From the NCBI RefSeq assembly GCF_006483455.1, contig NZ_PPPU01000012.1:62001-126000 (forward strand): a stretch of DNA of 64,000 nt. The letters are read 5' to 3'. The translations under genes were made by a program, and so were the position numbers. The notes beneath the pieces are model-generated. The model had not been told where the DNA came from. It saw nothing but the letters and a program-made list of their open reading frames with translations, and ran no database searches. The stretch is from Methylomonas koyamae (lineage in GTDB: Bacteria; Pseudomonadota; Gammaproteobacteria; Methylococcales; Methylomonadaceae). The first letter of the stretch is position 1. Each line of letters starts with the position of its first letter. Shown one piece after another: positions 1 through 7,638 of this stretch.

Positions 1-1
1 C

Positions 2-571
2 CAGAAACTGATGATCGTGCAGCAGCAAATCGACCGTTGCAAACAGGCCTTGTCGGTGATGTCGGCGTCTGCCGGCGAGATGCGGGCCGAGTCGGGCAAG
101 GTCATGCTGGTCAGCGAATATATCGACGAGGTGCTGAACCAGTGGCGGGCGCATAAGTCCGCTACCCGGATGAAGCTGTTCGTCTCGCCGAATGTGGATA
201 TGGCGGCGAAAATCATTGCCGAGCGCACGGTGACCCATTCCATTATCAATATCCTGAACAATGCGGCCGAAGCCTCGCCGGTCGATGCCGGTATCGAATT
301 CCATGCCGAGTGGAGCGATGAGAATTTGTTTTTGCGGATACGGGATTTTGGCCCCGGTTTACCAGCCGAGTTTATCGATTTCGCCGGGCATCAGCCGGTG
401 AAAAGCAACAAGCAGGGCATGGGGGTGGGATTGTTTTTGACCTATACCACGATAAAACGCCTGGGAGGTACAATACAGTTCAGTAATCTCGACAGCGGCG
501 GAGCTTGCGTGGAGATCAGTTTGCCGTTATTAGCTAAGGAGAGTACCCATGACCAATTTGCCTATGGATAA
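2..571 (+). CDS. regB: RegB/PrrB-type sensor histidine kinase, C-terminal part
   Basis: The gene enters from the left edge, so only the last 190 residues are visible. They form the HATPase domain of a histidine kinase: the N-box (NILNNAAEAS), the G1 box (RDFGPGLP) and the G2 box (GMGVGLFL) are all present and in order. The phosphoaccepting histidine and the membrane part lie outside the window. The stop codon overlaps the start of a RegA-type regulator by 23 bases, which is what identifies it as the RegB/PrrB/ActS partner of that redox-responsive pair. In other proteobacteria this kinase senses quinone or redox state and controls energy metabolism, sometimes including nitrogen fixation. The assignment rests mainly on the partner gene. 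Confidence 0.85.
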   Translation, partial: QKLMIVQQQIDRCKQALSVMSASAGEMRAESGKVMLVSEYIDEVLNQWRAHKSATRMKLFVSPNVDMAAKIIAERTVTHSIINILNNAAEASPVDAGIEFHAEWSDENLFLRIRDFGPGLPAEFIDFAGHQPVKSNKQGMGVGLFLTYTTIKRLGGTIQFSNLDSGGACVEISLPLLAKESTHDQFAYG

Positions 572-1097
572 GCCGAATTTACTTTTGGTTGACGATGATG
601 TCACCTACTGCTCGGTGTTGAAACCGGCACTGGAGAAACGCAATTTTCAGGTGACCGTAGCTAACGATGTGGCGACGGCAATGAAGCTGGCGGAGCAGAC
701 CGAGCCGGAATATGCGGTCATCGATTTGCGGATTGGTTTCGATTCCGGCTTGGAGATGGTCAAGAAGCTGATCTCGCTCGACGACAATACCCAGATCGTC
801 ATGTTGACCGGTTTTGCCAGCATCGCGACCGCGGTGGAAGCGATCAAATTGGGTGCAATCCATTATCTGACCAAACCGGCGAATGCCGACGAAATTGTCA
901 GCGCGTTGTACAAGAACGAGGGCGACGCCTCGGTGGCTATCAGCGATAGTCCGCTATCGGTAAAGCGCCTGGAATGGGAGCATCTGCAAAAAGTGCTAAT
1001 GCAGCACGACGGCAACATTTCGGCCGCCGCGCGCGCACTGAATATGCACAGAAGGACTTTGCAAAGAAAGCTGGAAAAGAAGCCGGTCAAGGAATAG
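549..1097 (+). CDS. regA: RegA/PrrA/ActR-type response regulator
   Basis: This 182-residue protein has an N-terminal receiver domain and a short C-terminal Fis-type helix-turn-helix. The acidic pocket is at D15-D17, the phosphoaccepting aspartate at D59 (VIDLR), the switch threonine at T87 and the conserved lysine at K109 (LTKPA). The C-terminal segment ISAAARALNMHRRTLQRK is the nearly invariant DNA-binding helix pair of the RegA/PrrA family. The length and the lack of a AAA+ domain separate it from NtrC-type regulators. It overlaps the kinase gene and is presumably cotranscribed with it. The expected role is global transcriptional control by redox state. Confidence 0.93.
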   Translation: MTNLPMDKPNLLLVDDDVTYCSVLKPALEKRNFQVTVANDVATAMKLAEQTEPEYAVIDLRIGFDSGLEMVKKLISLDDNTQIVMLTGFASIATAVEAIKLGAIHYLTKPANADEIVSALYKNEGDASVAISDSPLSVKRLEWEHLQKVLMQHDGNISAAARALNMHRRTLQRKLEKKPVKE

Positions 1098-1273
1098 ATT
1101 GCAACAAGGTTTTAGATTGTTCTTGCCGATTGCGTTGATTCATAAGCAATAGTTCGAATCAGTTAAGGCCACTCTTAGCTTTGGATGTCTTGGCGTTATG
1201 CTAAACAAGCGTTCTTTGACGATGGTGTGGTTGGTGCGGGCTTATCGGTTTTGTAATATTTTGGTTATATCTG

Positions 1274-1301
1274 TTGCAAAATTAAAAAACATAGGTATAA
1301 T
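1274..1301 (+). promoter_or_regulatory. Sigma-70 promoter of tRNA-Lys
   Basis: A -35-like TTGCAA (1274-1279) and a perfect TATAAT (1296-1301) are separated by 16 bases and lie 16 bases before the tRNA. The surrounding sequence is AT-rich, unlike the coding regions. Nothing else downstream would need this promoter. Confidence 0.6.
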
Positions 1302-1317
1302 GGGTAATTCATTCAGG

Positions 1318-1393
1318 GGGTCGTTAGCTCAGCCGGTAGAGCACCGCACTTTTAATGCGATGGTCGTGCGTTCGAATCGCACACGACCCACCA
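1318..1393 (+). tRNA. tRNA-Lys (anticodon UUU)
   Basis: The 76-base sequence folds as a cloverleaf. The acceptor stem GGGTCGT pairs with ACGACCC, the discriminator is A1390 and CCA is encoded at 1391-1393. The anticodon loop CTTTTAA (1349-1355) carries TTT at 1351-1353. The T-arm contains the standard TTCGAAT. It resembles the E. coli tRNA-Lys in acceptor stem and D-arm. The outermost anticodon-stem pair appears to be a C-A mismatch. The 3' half is directly followed by a terminator and an integrase remnant. Confidence 0.97.
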
Positions 1394-1401
1394 TCAAATT
1401 C

Positions 1402-1436
1402 AAAGGCTTACAGCAAAAACTGTAGGCCTTTTTTGT
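1402..1436 (+). terminator. Intrinsic terminator of tRNA-Lys
   Basis: AAAGGCTTACAG pairs with CTGTAGGCCTTT (12 pairs, one G-U wobble) around a short A-rich loop, and the stem runs into TTTTTTGTTTTT. This is a textbook Rho-independent terminator. Confidence 0.9.
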
Positions 1437-1488
1437 TTTTAGGCGTTTTTCGTTCACAAATCGTTCTCAGTGAACAGGAAAAGCGCTT

Positions 1489-1691
1489 ATGGCAGCTATC
1501 GGAAAGTTACCAACCGGTTCTTGGCAAGTTCAAGTAAGACGCAAAGGCGAATCGCCGATAAGCAAAAGTTTTTCATCAAAAAAAACTTGCTGAACAAATG
1601 GTCAAGATCAATTGAGGGCCAAGCTGATTGAGGTCTCTTTGTAGATCGTAGTGAAGCAGAAAAGACAGCTCTCGGAGGTTTGATAGATATG
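1489..1691 (+). pseudogene. Decayed N-terminal remnant of a tyrosine-type phage integrase
   Basis: An ATG at 1489 with an AGGA ribosome site opens a 34-codon frame reading MAAIGKLPTGSWQVQVRRKG and then KSFSSKK, the pattern of the arm-binding N-terminus of tyrosine integrases. It stops at 1591. Removing one base from the run of eight A at 1578-1585 lets the frame continue as KLAEQMVKIN. A further frame change recovers GLFVDRSEAEKTALGGLIDM at 1632-1691, which fits the start of the next integrase segment. No catalytic domain follows. Position, orientation and start directly downstream of tRNA-Lys are those of an integrase at an attachment site. The rest of the element has been lost or lies elsewhere. 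Confidence 0.75.
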
Positions 1692-1770
1692 CCTGGCGGT
1701 CTAAGTTGCGGCGTAGGATCGGTACGCAGCCAGCGCCCGTCAAAGCAAAGTCATTGATCGGGCGGGCTCG

Positions 1771-2154
1771 TTATTTTACGACGCGCAATTGCGGTTTTTG
1801 CGGCGGTTTGGGTTCTGTGGGTGTTGGCGGTGTTTCGTCGTCGGTTTCGTCCGGGTCGAATATCATACCTTTGCCGTTTTCCTTGGCGTAAATCGCCAGT
1901 ACGGCTTTGCAGGGGGCGACTATACGCATGGCTTTGCCGGCAAAGCGGGCATTGAACTGGATCTCATCGTTACCGAGGTGCAGGCCTTGAATGGCTTCCG
2001 GGCGGATGTTCAATACGATACGACCGTCTTCAACGAAATCGGTCGGAAGTACGACGCCAGGGTATTCGGCGTTGACCAATAAGTGCGGAGTCAGGCTGTT
2101 GTCGACAATCCATTCATAAATGGAGCGGATCAGATAGGGTTTTAGTGGGGTCAT
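1771..2154 (-). CDS. sspB: ClpXP protease specificity-enhancing factor SspB
   Basis: This 127-residue protein has the SspB substrate-binding core in its first 95 residues (MTPLKPYLIRSIYEWIVDN, then the VVLP and NARF segments), an acidic proline-rich linker, and the C-terminal ClpX-docking peptide LRVVK. SspB tethers ssrA-tagged and some other substrates to ClpXP in the cytoplasm. The ATG at 2154 overlaps the stop of sspA by four bases, so the two are translationally coupled in the usual gammaproteobacterial order. A longer open frame exists upstream but would run inside sspA. Confidence 0.95.
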   Translation of the reverse strand: MTPLKPYLIRSIYEWIVDNSLTPHLLVNAEYPGVVLPTDFVEDGRIVLNIRPEAIQGLHLGNDEIQFNARFAGKAMRIVAPCKAVLAIYAKENGKGMIFDPDETDDETPPTPTEPKPPQKPQLRVVK

Positions 2155-2789
2155 TTGCTTGCGAGTTGCATCATGTCTTTTTCTTCGCGGCTCAAGCTTT
2201 CCTGAAAGGCTTTGCGGCCGAATAAGCGGTTGGCGTAGGCAGTGACGCCTTTGCCCAGCCCGGCGATGTCGATACCTATGCTCGGCAGCCGCCATAAAAA
2301 CGGAGCCATCGCGCAATCGATCAACGAATATTCTTCGCTCATAAAATAAGGTGTGGCTTCGAAGACCGGAGCCGCCGCAATCAGGCTTTCCCGCAGCATT
2401 TTTTTGGCTTTTGCGGCTTTCTTGTCGCCGTGGACCTGGACTTCCTCCAGCAACGGGTACCATTCCTGGTCGATGCGTTTGATCAGCATTCTGGCGTTGG
2501 CGCGGGAAACCGGGTCCATTTGGTGCAGGGCGGGGTGGGGGAAGCGTTCGTCGAGGTATTCCATGATAATGCGGGCGTCGTATAGAACCAGATCGCGTTC
2601 GACGAAAGTAGGCGCGTTGCCGTTCGGGTTCAGTTCCAGCAAGTCTTCCGGCGGGTCGTTCGGATCGAAAAATTCGATGTCGGCCGGCACGCCTTTTTCG
2701 TGCACCACCAGCCTGGCGCAGTGGCTCATTATGCAGTTGGCCGAGCTGAAAAGAATCATTGCGGATTTTCGGCTGGAAATGTTTGCCAC
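2151..2789 (-). CDS. sspA: Stringent starvation protein A, GST-fold RNA polymerase partner
   Basis: The product, 212 residues from the GTG chosen here, has a thioredoxin-like N-terminal half and an all-alpha C-terminal half in the glutathione S-transferase fold. Recognisable stretches are MILFSSANCIMSHCARLV, LNPNGNAPTFVERDLVLYDA and IIMEYLDERFPHP. SspA binds RNA polymerase and adjusts transcription under starvation and acid stress. The GTG at 2789 follows an AGAGG ribosome site; the ATG ten codons later is a less likely alternative because the upstream residues look coding. It is the first gene of the sspA-sspB pair. Confidence 0.93.
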   Translation of the reverse strand: MANISSRKSAMILFSSANCIMSHCARLVVHEKGVPADIEFFDPNDPPEDLLELNPNGNAPTFVERDLVLYDARIIMEYLDERFPHPALHQMDPVSRANARMLIKRIDQEWYPLLEEVQVHGDKKAAKAKKMLRESLIAAAPVFEATPYFMSEEYSLIDCAMAPFLWRLPSIGIDIAGLGKGVTAYANRLFGRKAFQESLSREEKDMMQLASK

Positions 2790-2932
2790 GAATTGAACCT
2801 CTTGGAGAAACCGGAATTGGATCGCGGCTGATTGTAGCATGGATGATCGGGCTTTTGGGTTGAGCGGCGGAGGCTGGAGGCGCCGTAATTCGCCGGTTTC
2901 AGCTTGGCTTGGCGGCATTTGCCGGGCTGCGG

Positions 2933-3574
2933 TCAGCCGAGTTTGACGATGATGTCTTCCAGCACGTTGGCGGTGGCGTGAACCTTGTCGGCGGCGTTGG
3001 AAAGGTGCCGATAGAGCTCGCGTTGTTTGAACATATTCAGATAGTCGTCGCCCTGGAATAAGTCGGCGATGGCCTTACGGTACATTTTTTCGATGCGCCG
3101 CTCGGAATGGCGAGCGGCGAAAGCATGCGGTTCCGCGCCGCGAGGCTGTTTGCCAAGCACCGCAAAGCCCTTTTCCAGGGCGTTGATGCCGACTTGTAGT
3201 TCCTGCACCATGGCCAGTGAATGCCGGTCCGGTGCCAGTTGCAGTGCCTGCATTTCGTTGTAAGTACTCTTGCAATAGGTGACGATACTGTCCAGCGAGG
3301 CTATGGCGCGGTAAATATCTTCCCGGTCCATCGGCGTCGCAAACGAACTGTTCAGCGCGTGCAAATTGCGTATCCGCAGGCGGTCGGCCTCGTGCTCGTC
3401 TTCTTTTAACATCTCGCCGGCGTCAATGCATTCGGTGACCATGAACCGCGCCAGATTGTCGACCGTGACGCAAACTTGTCGACATTGCTCGTGCAATAGC
3501 CGGTAAAAATCCGCGGGTTTCGGGAAAATCTTTTGCAGGAGGCGTGAAATGGCAGACGTGTTTGGGCTCGGCAT
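2933..3574 (-). CDS. DUF47 family PhoU-like protein
   Basis: This 213-residue all-helical protein belongs to the DUF47 group, relatives of PhoU that almost always sit beside Pit-type phosphate transporters. Conserved pieces are the acidic KEDEHEADRLR segment, the MDREDIYRAIASLDSI segment that resembles the metal-binding helices of PhoU, and the C-terminal SNAADKVHATANVLEDI. It starts 6 bases after the Pit gene, so both are on one transcript. It probably regulates the activity of the transporter, but the mechanism is not known. Confidence 0.88.
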   Translation of the reverse strand: MPSPNTSAISRLLQKIFPKPADFYRLLHEQCRQVCVTVDNLARFMVTECIDAGEMLKEDEHEADRLRIRNLHALNSSFATPMDREDIYRAIASLDSIVTYCKSTYNEMQALQLAPDRHSLAMVQELQVGINALEKGFAVLGKQPRGAEPHAFAARHSERRIEKMYRKAIADLFQGDDYLNMFKQRELYRHLSNAADKVHATANVLEDIIVKLG

Positions 3575-3580
3575 CGCGGT

Positions 3581-4636
3581 TCACAGGCCCAAAACGGGCA
3601 AATGGCTGATTAAGGTATAACTCAGGCTGGCGATCAGTGCCGAGCCGGGAATGGTGATGATCCAGGTTTCCAGTATCTCCCCGGCTTTACCCCAGTGCAC
3701 GGTGCGCGGCCGCTCCGAGGCGCCTATGCCCATGATCGACGCCGCGACGACGTGGGTGGTGGAGACCGGCGCGCCGCAGAACGAGCCGGCGAATATGGCG
3801 CCGCAGGCGCTCAGTTGCGAATTCAGAGCGTGAATCGGCCGAATCTTGTAGATCGAGAACCCCAGGGTGCGGACGATGCGCCAACCGCCGGTCAGCGTGC
3901 CGGCCGTCATCGCGCCGGCACAGAGCAAGATCACCCACATCGGCACCCGAAAGCTGTCGATAGCGCCGCCGAGCAGTAGAACCAGCGTCAAAATGCCCAT
4001 GCTTTTCTGAGCGTCGTTGCTGCCGTGGGCGAAGGCCAGTGCCGCGGCGGTTAGCCATTGGCTTTGTTGCAGGCGTTTGTTGATGCGGGGATGGGCTGCG
4101 CGTAGTAAAAACAGGGTCAGCCGCTGCAGCACGAAACCGGCTGCAAAGCCCAATAGCGGTGACAAGCACAAGGCGAGCAAGACTTTACTGAAACCGTCGA
4201 ATTCTCCGCGGCGGAGTTCCGCAAATCCCCAGTACACCGGTTCGGTACCGGCCGAAACCACTACCGCGCCTATCAGTCCGCCCACCAACGCGTGGGAGGA
4301 GGACGAAGGCAAGCCGCGCCACCAGGTGAACAAGTTCCAGGCCACGGCGGCAAACACACCGGAGATGATGATGGGCAAGGCTTGGCGCTTGGGAATATGC
4401 GAAAGATCGATCATGCTGCCCAGCGTGTTGGCCACGGCCGAGCCGCCCAGCAACGGTCCGAGAAACTCGCAGCTGGCTACGACCATTACGGCTTGAAGTG
4501 GAGTCATCGCCCGGGAAGCGATGACTCCGGCAATGATATTGGAGGCGTCGTGGAAGCCGTTGGTATAGTCGAACACCAGTACGATTCCCACGGCAACAAC
4601 GATAAGCGGTAGTAAGCCCTCCAATGTAGGTGGCAA
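3581..4636 (-). CDS. pit: Pit-type inorganic phosphate transporter
   Basis: This roughly 350-residue integral membrane protein has the duplicated architecture of PiT permeases. The N-terminal signature is DYTNGFHDASNIIAGVIASR and the C-terminal copy contains AFAHGSNDAQKSMGI; SSSHALVGGLIGA and SCGAIFAGSFCGAPVSTTH-type loops are also present. About ten hydrophobic segments are visible. It imports phosphate, generally as a metal phosphate complex with protons. The frame is open to a TTG at 4636; no ATG precedes the first membrane segment, so the exact start is uncertain. The DUF47 gene follows directly. Confidence 0.92.
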   Translation of the reverse strand: MPPTLEGLLPLIVVAVGIVLVFDYTNGFHDASNIIAGVIASRAMTPLQAVMVVASCEFLGPLLGGSAVANTLGSMIDLSHIPKRQALPIIISGVFAAVAWNLFTWWRGLPSSSSHALVGGLIGAVVVSAGTEPVYWGFAELRRGEFDGFSKVLLALCLSPLLGFAAGFVLQRLTLFLLRAAHPRINKRLQQSQWLTAAALAFAHGSNDAQKSMGILTLVLLLGGAIDSFRVPMWVILLCAGAMTAGTLTGGWRIVRTLGFSIYKIRPIHALNSQLSACGAIFAGSFCGAPVSTTHVVAASIMGIGASERPRTVHWGKAGEILETWIITIPGSALIASLSYTLISHLPVLGL

Positions 4637-4646
4637 GCCCGGTTAA

Positions 4647-5039
4647 TTAGTTGATGACGTTGTGGCCGCGCTGCCGCAAGCAGTTGCGGTAAGCGTTCTT
4701 GTAGCTGTCGTTGGAATGGATGCCTTGCTGGGCTGCGCCGCCGATACCGCCTGCGGCTGCGCCGACCGCAGCCCCTCTAGCGGCGTTACCGGTTGCAGCG
4801 CCGATCGCCGCACCGCCGGCTGCGCCGATCAGGCCGCCGACGCCGGCGCCGATTGCGGTATCCTTGTAGGTGCTTGCCGATTGCGCTGCCAACTGTTGAC
4901 ATTCCTGCATGTCCTGGTTCAATCGGTAAGCGTTTCTGTCGTTGTAGGTGTCCACGGTCGGCGTCCAGCCTGTCGTCGTCGCGCAGCCGGAAACCAGCAA
5001 TACGGTTGTCAGTACCGATTTAAGCGATAGTTTTTGCAT
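4647..5039 (-). CDS. Small lipoprotein with glycine-zipper segment
   Basis: The 130-residue product starts with a lipoprotein signal ending in the lipobox LLVSGC. A short polar region with NQDMQECQQLA follows, then a long glycine/alanine zipper (GAGVGGLIGAAGGAAIGAAT and its continuation), and a short polar tail. Glycine-zipper lipoproteins of this kind sit in the outer membrane of many proteobacteria, with no single agreed function. The RBS AGGAG lies just ahead of the ATG. It ends 10 bases before the Pit gene start, so the lipoprotein could be cotranscribed with it. Confidence 0.8.
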   Translation of the reverse strand: MQKLSLKSVLTTVLLVSGCATTTGWTPTVDTYNDRNAYRLNQDMQECQQLAAQSASTYKDTAIGAGVGGLIGAAGGAAIGAATGNAARGAAVGAAAGGIGGAAQQGIHSNDSYKNAYRNCLRQRGHNVIN

Positions 5040-5125
5040 GTCATTTCTCCTGAATATGTCCGACTCGGCGGAAGTGGGCCAGAGATTAGCCGATTTCGCA
5101 CCAATTTGGAATCGGGTAAGTCGAA

Positions 5126-5155
5126 TTGACAGTTGCGCGCCGCTTCACGTATGAT
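5126..5155 (+). promoter_or_regulatory. Sigma-70 promoter of the rpmH operon
   Basis: A perfect TTGACA (5126-5131) and TATGAT (5150-5155) are separated by 18 bases and lie 40 bases before the rpmH start codon. Strength and position fit a ribosomal-protein gene. Confidence 0.7.
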
Positions 5156-5195
5156 TCGCAGCCTTTTTATCCGTTATCAATCAGGGCAGTACCTT

Positions 5196-5330
5196 ATGAA
5201 AAGAACATATCAACCCAGCAAAATCAAACGCGTCAGAACCCACGGTTTCCGTGCTCGCATGGCTACCGTCGGCGGCCGTAAAGTAATTAACGCGCGCAGA
5301 GCCAAAGGCCGCGCTTCGTTGACGGTTTAA
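5196..5330 (+). CDS. rpmH: 50S ribosomal protein L34
   Basis: The 44-residue product starts [20 protein letters not shown] and ends in the usual basic GRASLTV tail, the complete L34 sequence. It is the first gene of the conserved rpmH-rnpA-yidD-yidC-mnmE block. In many gammaproteobacteria dnaA and oriC lie just upstream, but here the neighbour is a divergent lipoprotein gene. I saw no cluster of DnaA boxes in the intergenic region. Confidence 0.99.
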   Translation: MKRTYQPSKIKRVRTHGFRARMATVGGRKVINARRAKGRASLTV

Positions 5331-5699
5331 TTGTCGGCGGAAAGTTTTGGCTTTCCCGATCAGTATCGGCTAGGGACGCCCGCTGAGTATAAAAGAGTAT
5401 TCGCTAACCCGGTAAAATCGACCGACAGGTATTTTACGGTATTGGCAGTAAGCAATTGCCTGGCCCATTCGCGTTTGGGCCTGGCGATCGCCAAAAAAAC
5501 GATAAAAAAAGCAGTCGCACGGAATCGCATAAAAAGGGCTGCCAGGGAAAGTTTCAGATTACAGCGGCAACATATCGTCGGCATAGATATTGTAGTTTTG
5601 GCGCGGGGCGACGCGGCTAACGCAGCCTCGCCCATATTGAGGAAGTCATTGGAAAGGCATTGGCTAAAACTGGTAGAGCGATGCGATTCCTGCTCATAA
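5331..5699 (+). CDS. rnpA: Ribonuclease P protein component
   Basis: The 122-residue product carries the RNase P protein signature [14 protein letters not shown] in the middle, preceded by [13 protein letters not shown]. It binds the catalytic RNA and helps mature tRNA 5' ends. The frame opens with TTG at 5331, the base after the rpmH stop codon. There is no ATG before the conserved core, so a TTG start is likely. The last 19 bases overlap yidD. Confidence 0.97.
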   Translation: MSAESFGFPDQYRLGTPAEYKRVFANPVKSTDRYFTVLAVSNCLAHSRLGLAIAKKTIKKAVARNRIKRAARESFRLQRQHIVGIDIVVLARGDAANAASPILRKSLERHWLKLVERCDSCS

Positions 5700-5905
5700 C
5701 CCTGATCAAGTTTTACAAATACTTCATAAGTCCTTTGCTGGGGCCGAGATGCCGTTTTTATCCCAGCTGTTCAAGTTATGGCTTAGAAGCAATCCAACTG
5801 CATGGTGCTTTCAAAGGCTCTTACCTCACGCTTCGCCGATTATTGAAATGCCACCCTTTTCACGAGGGCGGCATTGATCCTGTTCCGGAAAAATTGAGTA
5901 AATAA
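5681..5905 (+). CDS. yidD: Membrane protein insertion efficiency factor YidD
   Basis: The 74-residue product begins [20 protein letters not shown] and contains the conserved cysteine and proline motif [15 protein letters not shown] and CHPFHEGG. YidD is a small membrane-associated protein that assists YidC and Sec in inserting inner-membrane proteins. The ATG at 5681 lies inside the end of rnpA, as in many proteobacteria. An upstream TTG at 5660 is possible but would add an atypical leader. Confidence 0.95.
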   Translation: MRFLLITLIKFYKYFISPLLGPRCRFYPSCSSYGLEAIQLHGAFKGSYLTLRRLLKCHPFHEGGIDPVPEKLSK

Positions 5906-5907
5906 CA

Positions 5908-7638
5908 ATGGATAACATAAGATTTGTCTTGGTCATGGCGATGTTGATGATCTCCTACATGTTGTGGGAGTCTTGGCAGATCGATTATGGCCCGAAGCCG
6001 CAAGCGATTATTTCCGAAACGCCCGTGATCGCTGGAGACGTAACGGTCGCCTCAGCCGGACAGACAGCCGCTGCCGGGCAAAACCCCGCAAATCCAGCCG
6101 TTGTCCAAGCGCCTGCTGATAAAGTCATCAAAGTCAAAACCGATGTTTTCGAGCTGGAGATCGATACCCAAGGCGGCACATTACGCAATCTCGATCTGCT
6201 CAAGTACCCCCACGAAAAAGTCAACACCGTCGTCGACAAGGCCTATGCTCTGATCGGCATGACCCCGCCGGAAAAAAATCTCAACCCGATCCGCCTGTTC
6301 GACAGCAATCCGGAAAGCCTTTATCTGGCGCAAAGCGGCTTGATCGCCAATGCCAATTCCGCCGCGGCTCCGGACCACCGCAGCGTGTTCAGTGCCGAAA
6401 AGAACGAATACCAATTGGCCGAAGGCCAGGACGAATTGCGGATTCCGCTGACCTGGACCAACCAGCAAGGCCTGACCGTGACCAAAACCTATACCTTCAA
6501 ACGCGGTAATTATGCGATCGGCCTGGAACAAAAGGTCAGCAACCGTTCGGCACAGGATTGGTCGGGTAAACAATACAACCAACTGCTAAGAAAGCTGTAC
6601 AGCGACAAAAGCAACAACAGCTTCATCAGAACCTTCTCCGGCGGCGTGGTTTACACCGAGAAAGACAAGTTCCAAAAAATCAAATTCGAAGACATGGCCG
6701 ACGACAAATACGACGTCAAGGCCAAAGATAACGTGCACAGCAAAAGCGGTTGGAGCGGCATGATCCAACACTATTTCGCCGCAGCCTGGATTCCGCCTGC
6801 CGACCAGGACGCCCAGTTTTACACCAACGATTTAGAGGATACCCGCTATCAAGTCGGTTCCCTGTCGCCGGATTTAAGCGTACCCGCCAACGGTGAAGCT
6901 GCGTTCACCAGCCAATTGTTTGCCGGCCCGAAAATCCAGCCGGTGATGGAAGCTTTGGCTCCCGGACTGGAATTGACCGTCGATTACAGCTGGTTGACGC
7001 CGATTGCCAAAGGTATTTATTGGTTGCTTAACCAGATCTACGGTTTCGTCGGCAACTGGGGTGTGGCGATTTTGGGCGTGACCTTCGTCATTAAGGCCTT
7101 GTTCTTCAAATTATCCAAAGCCAGCTTCCAGTCGATGGCAAAAATGCGCAAGATTCAACCGCGCTTGAAGGATTTGCAAGAGCGTTACGCCGATGATCGC
7201 CAGAAGTTTAATACCGAAATGATGGCGATGTACAAAAAGGAGAAGGTCAACCCGCTCGGCGGCTGTTTACCGATTCTGGTGCAGATTCCGGTGTTCATTT
7301 CGCTGTACTGGGTATTGATCGAAACCGTCGAAGTGCGTCAGGCCGACTTTGCCCTGTGGATTCAGGATTTGTCGGCGCAAGATCCGTTCTACCTGTTGCC
7401 GATTTTGTACGGCATCACGATGAAGATCCAGCAAAGCCTGAACCCGGCGCCGATCGATCCGCTGCAAGCGCAGGTCATGAAAATGTTCCCGATCGTGTTC
7501 ACCGTGTTCTTCCTGTTCTTCCCGTCCGGTTTGGTGCTGTACTGGATTTGCAATAACAGCTTGTCGATCATCCAGCAGTGGTACATCACCAAGCACGTGC
7601 TTGAAGAGGATGCCCACAAGCATAGTGTTGTCCCTTAA
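5908..7638 (+). CDS. yidC: Membrane protein insertase YidC
   Basis: This 576-residue protein has the full gram-negative architecture. An N-terminal membrane anchor (about residues 5-20) is followed by a large periplasmic beta-sandwich domain (about 70-350). The conserved insertase core then starts at LTVDYSWLTPIAKGIYWLL and includes MAKMRKIQPRLKDLQERY, NPLGGCLPILVQIPVFISLY and GLVLYWICNNSLSIIQQ. It inserts inner-membrane proteins with or without SecYEG. It begins two bases after yidD and its stop overlaps mnmE. Confidence 0.98.
   Translation: MDNIRFVLVMAMLMISYMLWESWQIDYGPKPQAIISETPVIAGDVTVASAGQTAAAGQNPANPAVVQAPADKVIKVKTDVFELEIDTQGGTLRNLDLLKYPHEKVNTVVDKAYALIGMTPPEKNLNPIRLFDSNPESLYLAQSGLIANANSAAAPDHRSVFSAEKNEYQLAEGQDELRIPLTWTNQQGLTVTKTYTFKRGNYAIGLEQKVSNRSAQDWSGKQYNQLLRKLYSDKSNNSFIRTFSGGVVYTEKDKFQKIKFEDMADDKYDVKAKDNVHSKSGWSGMIQHYFAAAWIPPADQDAQFYTNDLEDTRYQVGSLSPDLSVPANGEAAFTSQLFAGPKIQPVMEALAPGLELTVDYSWLTPIAKGIYWLLNQIYGFVGNWGVAILGVTFVIKALFFKLSKASFQSMAKMRKIQPRLKDLQERYADDRQKFNTEMMAMYKKEKVNPLGGCLPILVQIPVFISLYWVLIETVEVRQADFALWIQDLSAQDPFYLLPILYGITMKIQQSLNPAPIDPLQAQVMKMFPIVFTVFFLFFPSGLVLYWICNNSLSIIQQWYITKHVLEEDAHKHSVVP

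Noticed and set aside
1702..1770. Possible continuation of the integrase remnant up to sspB
   Set aside because: No integrase-like pattern could be followed after the GLIDM segment, so the pseudogene end was placed at 1691.
5040..5195. Replication origin next to rpmH
   Set aside because: rpmH often neighbours oriC and dnaA, but no dnaA gene or group of DnaA boxes is visible here.
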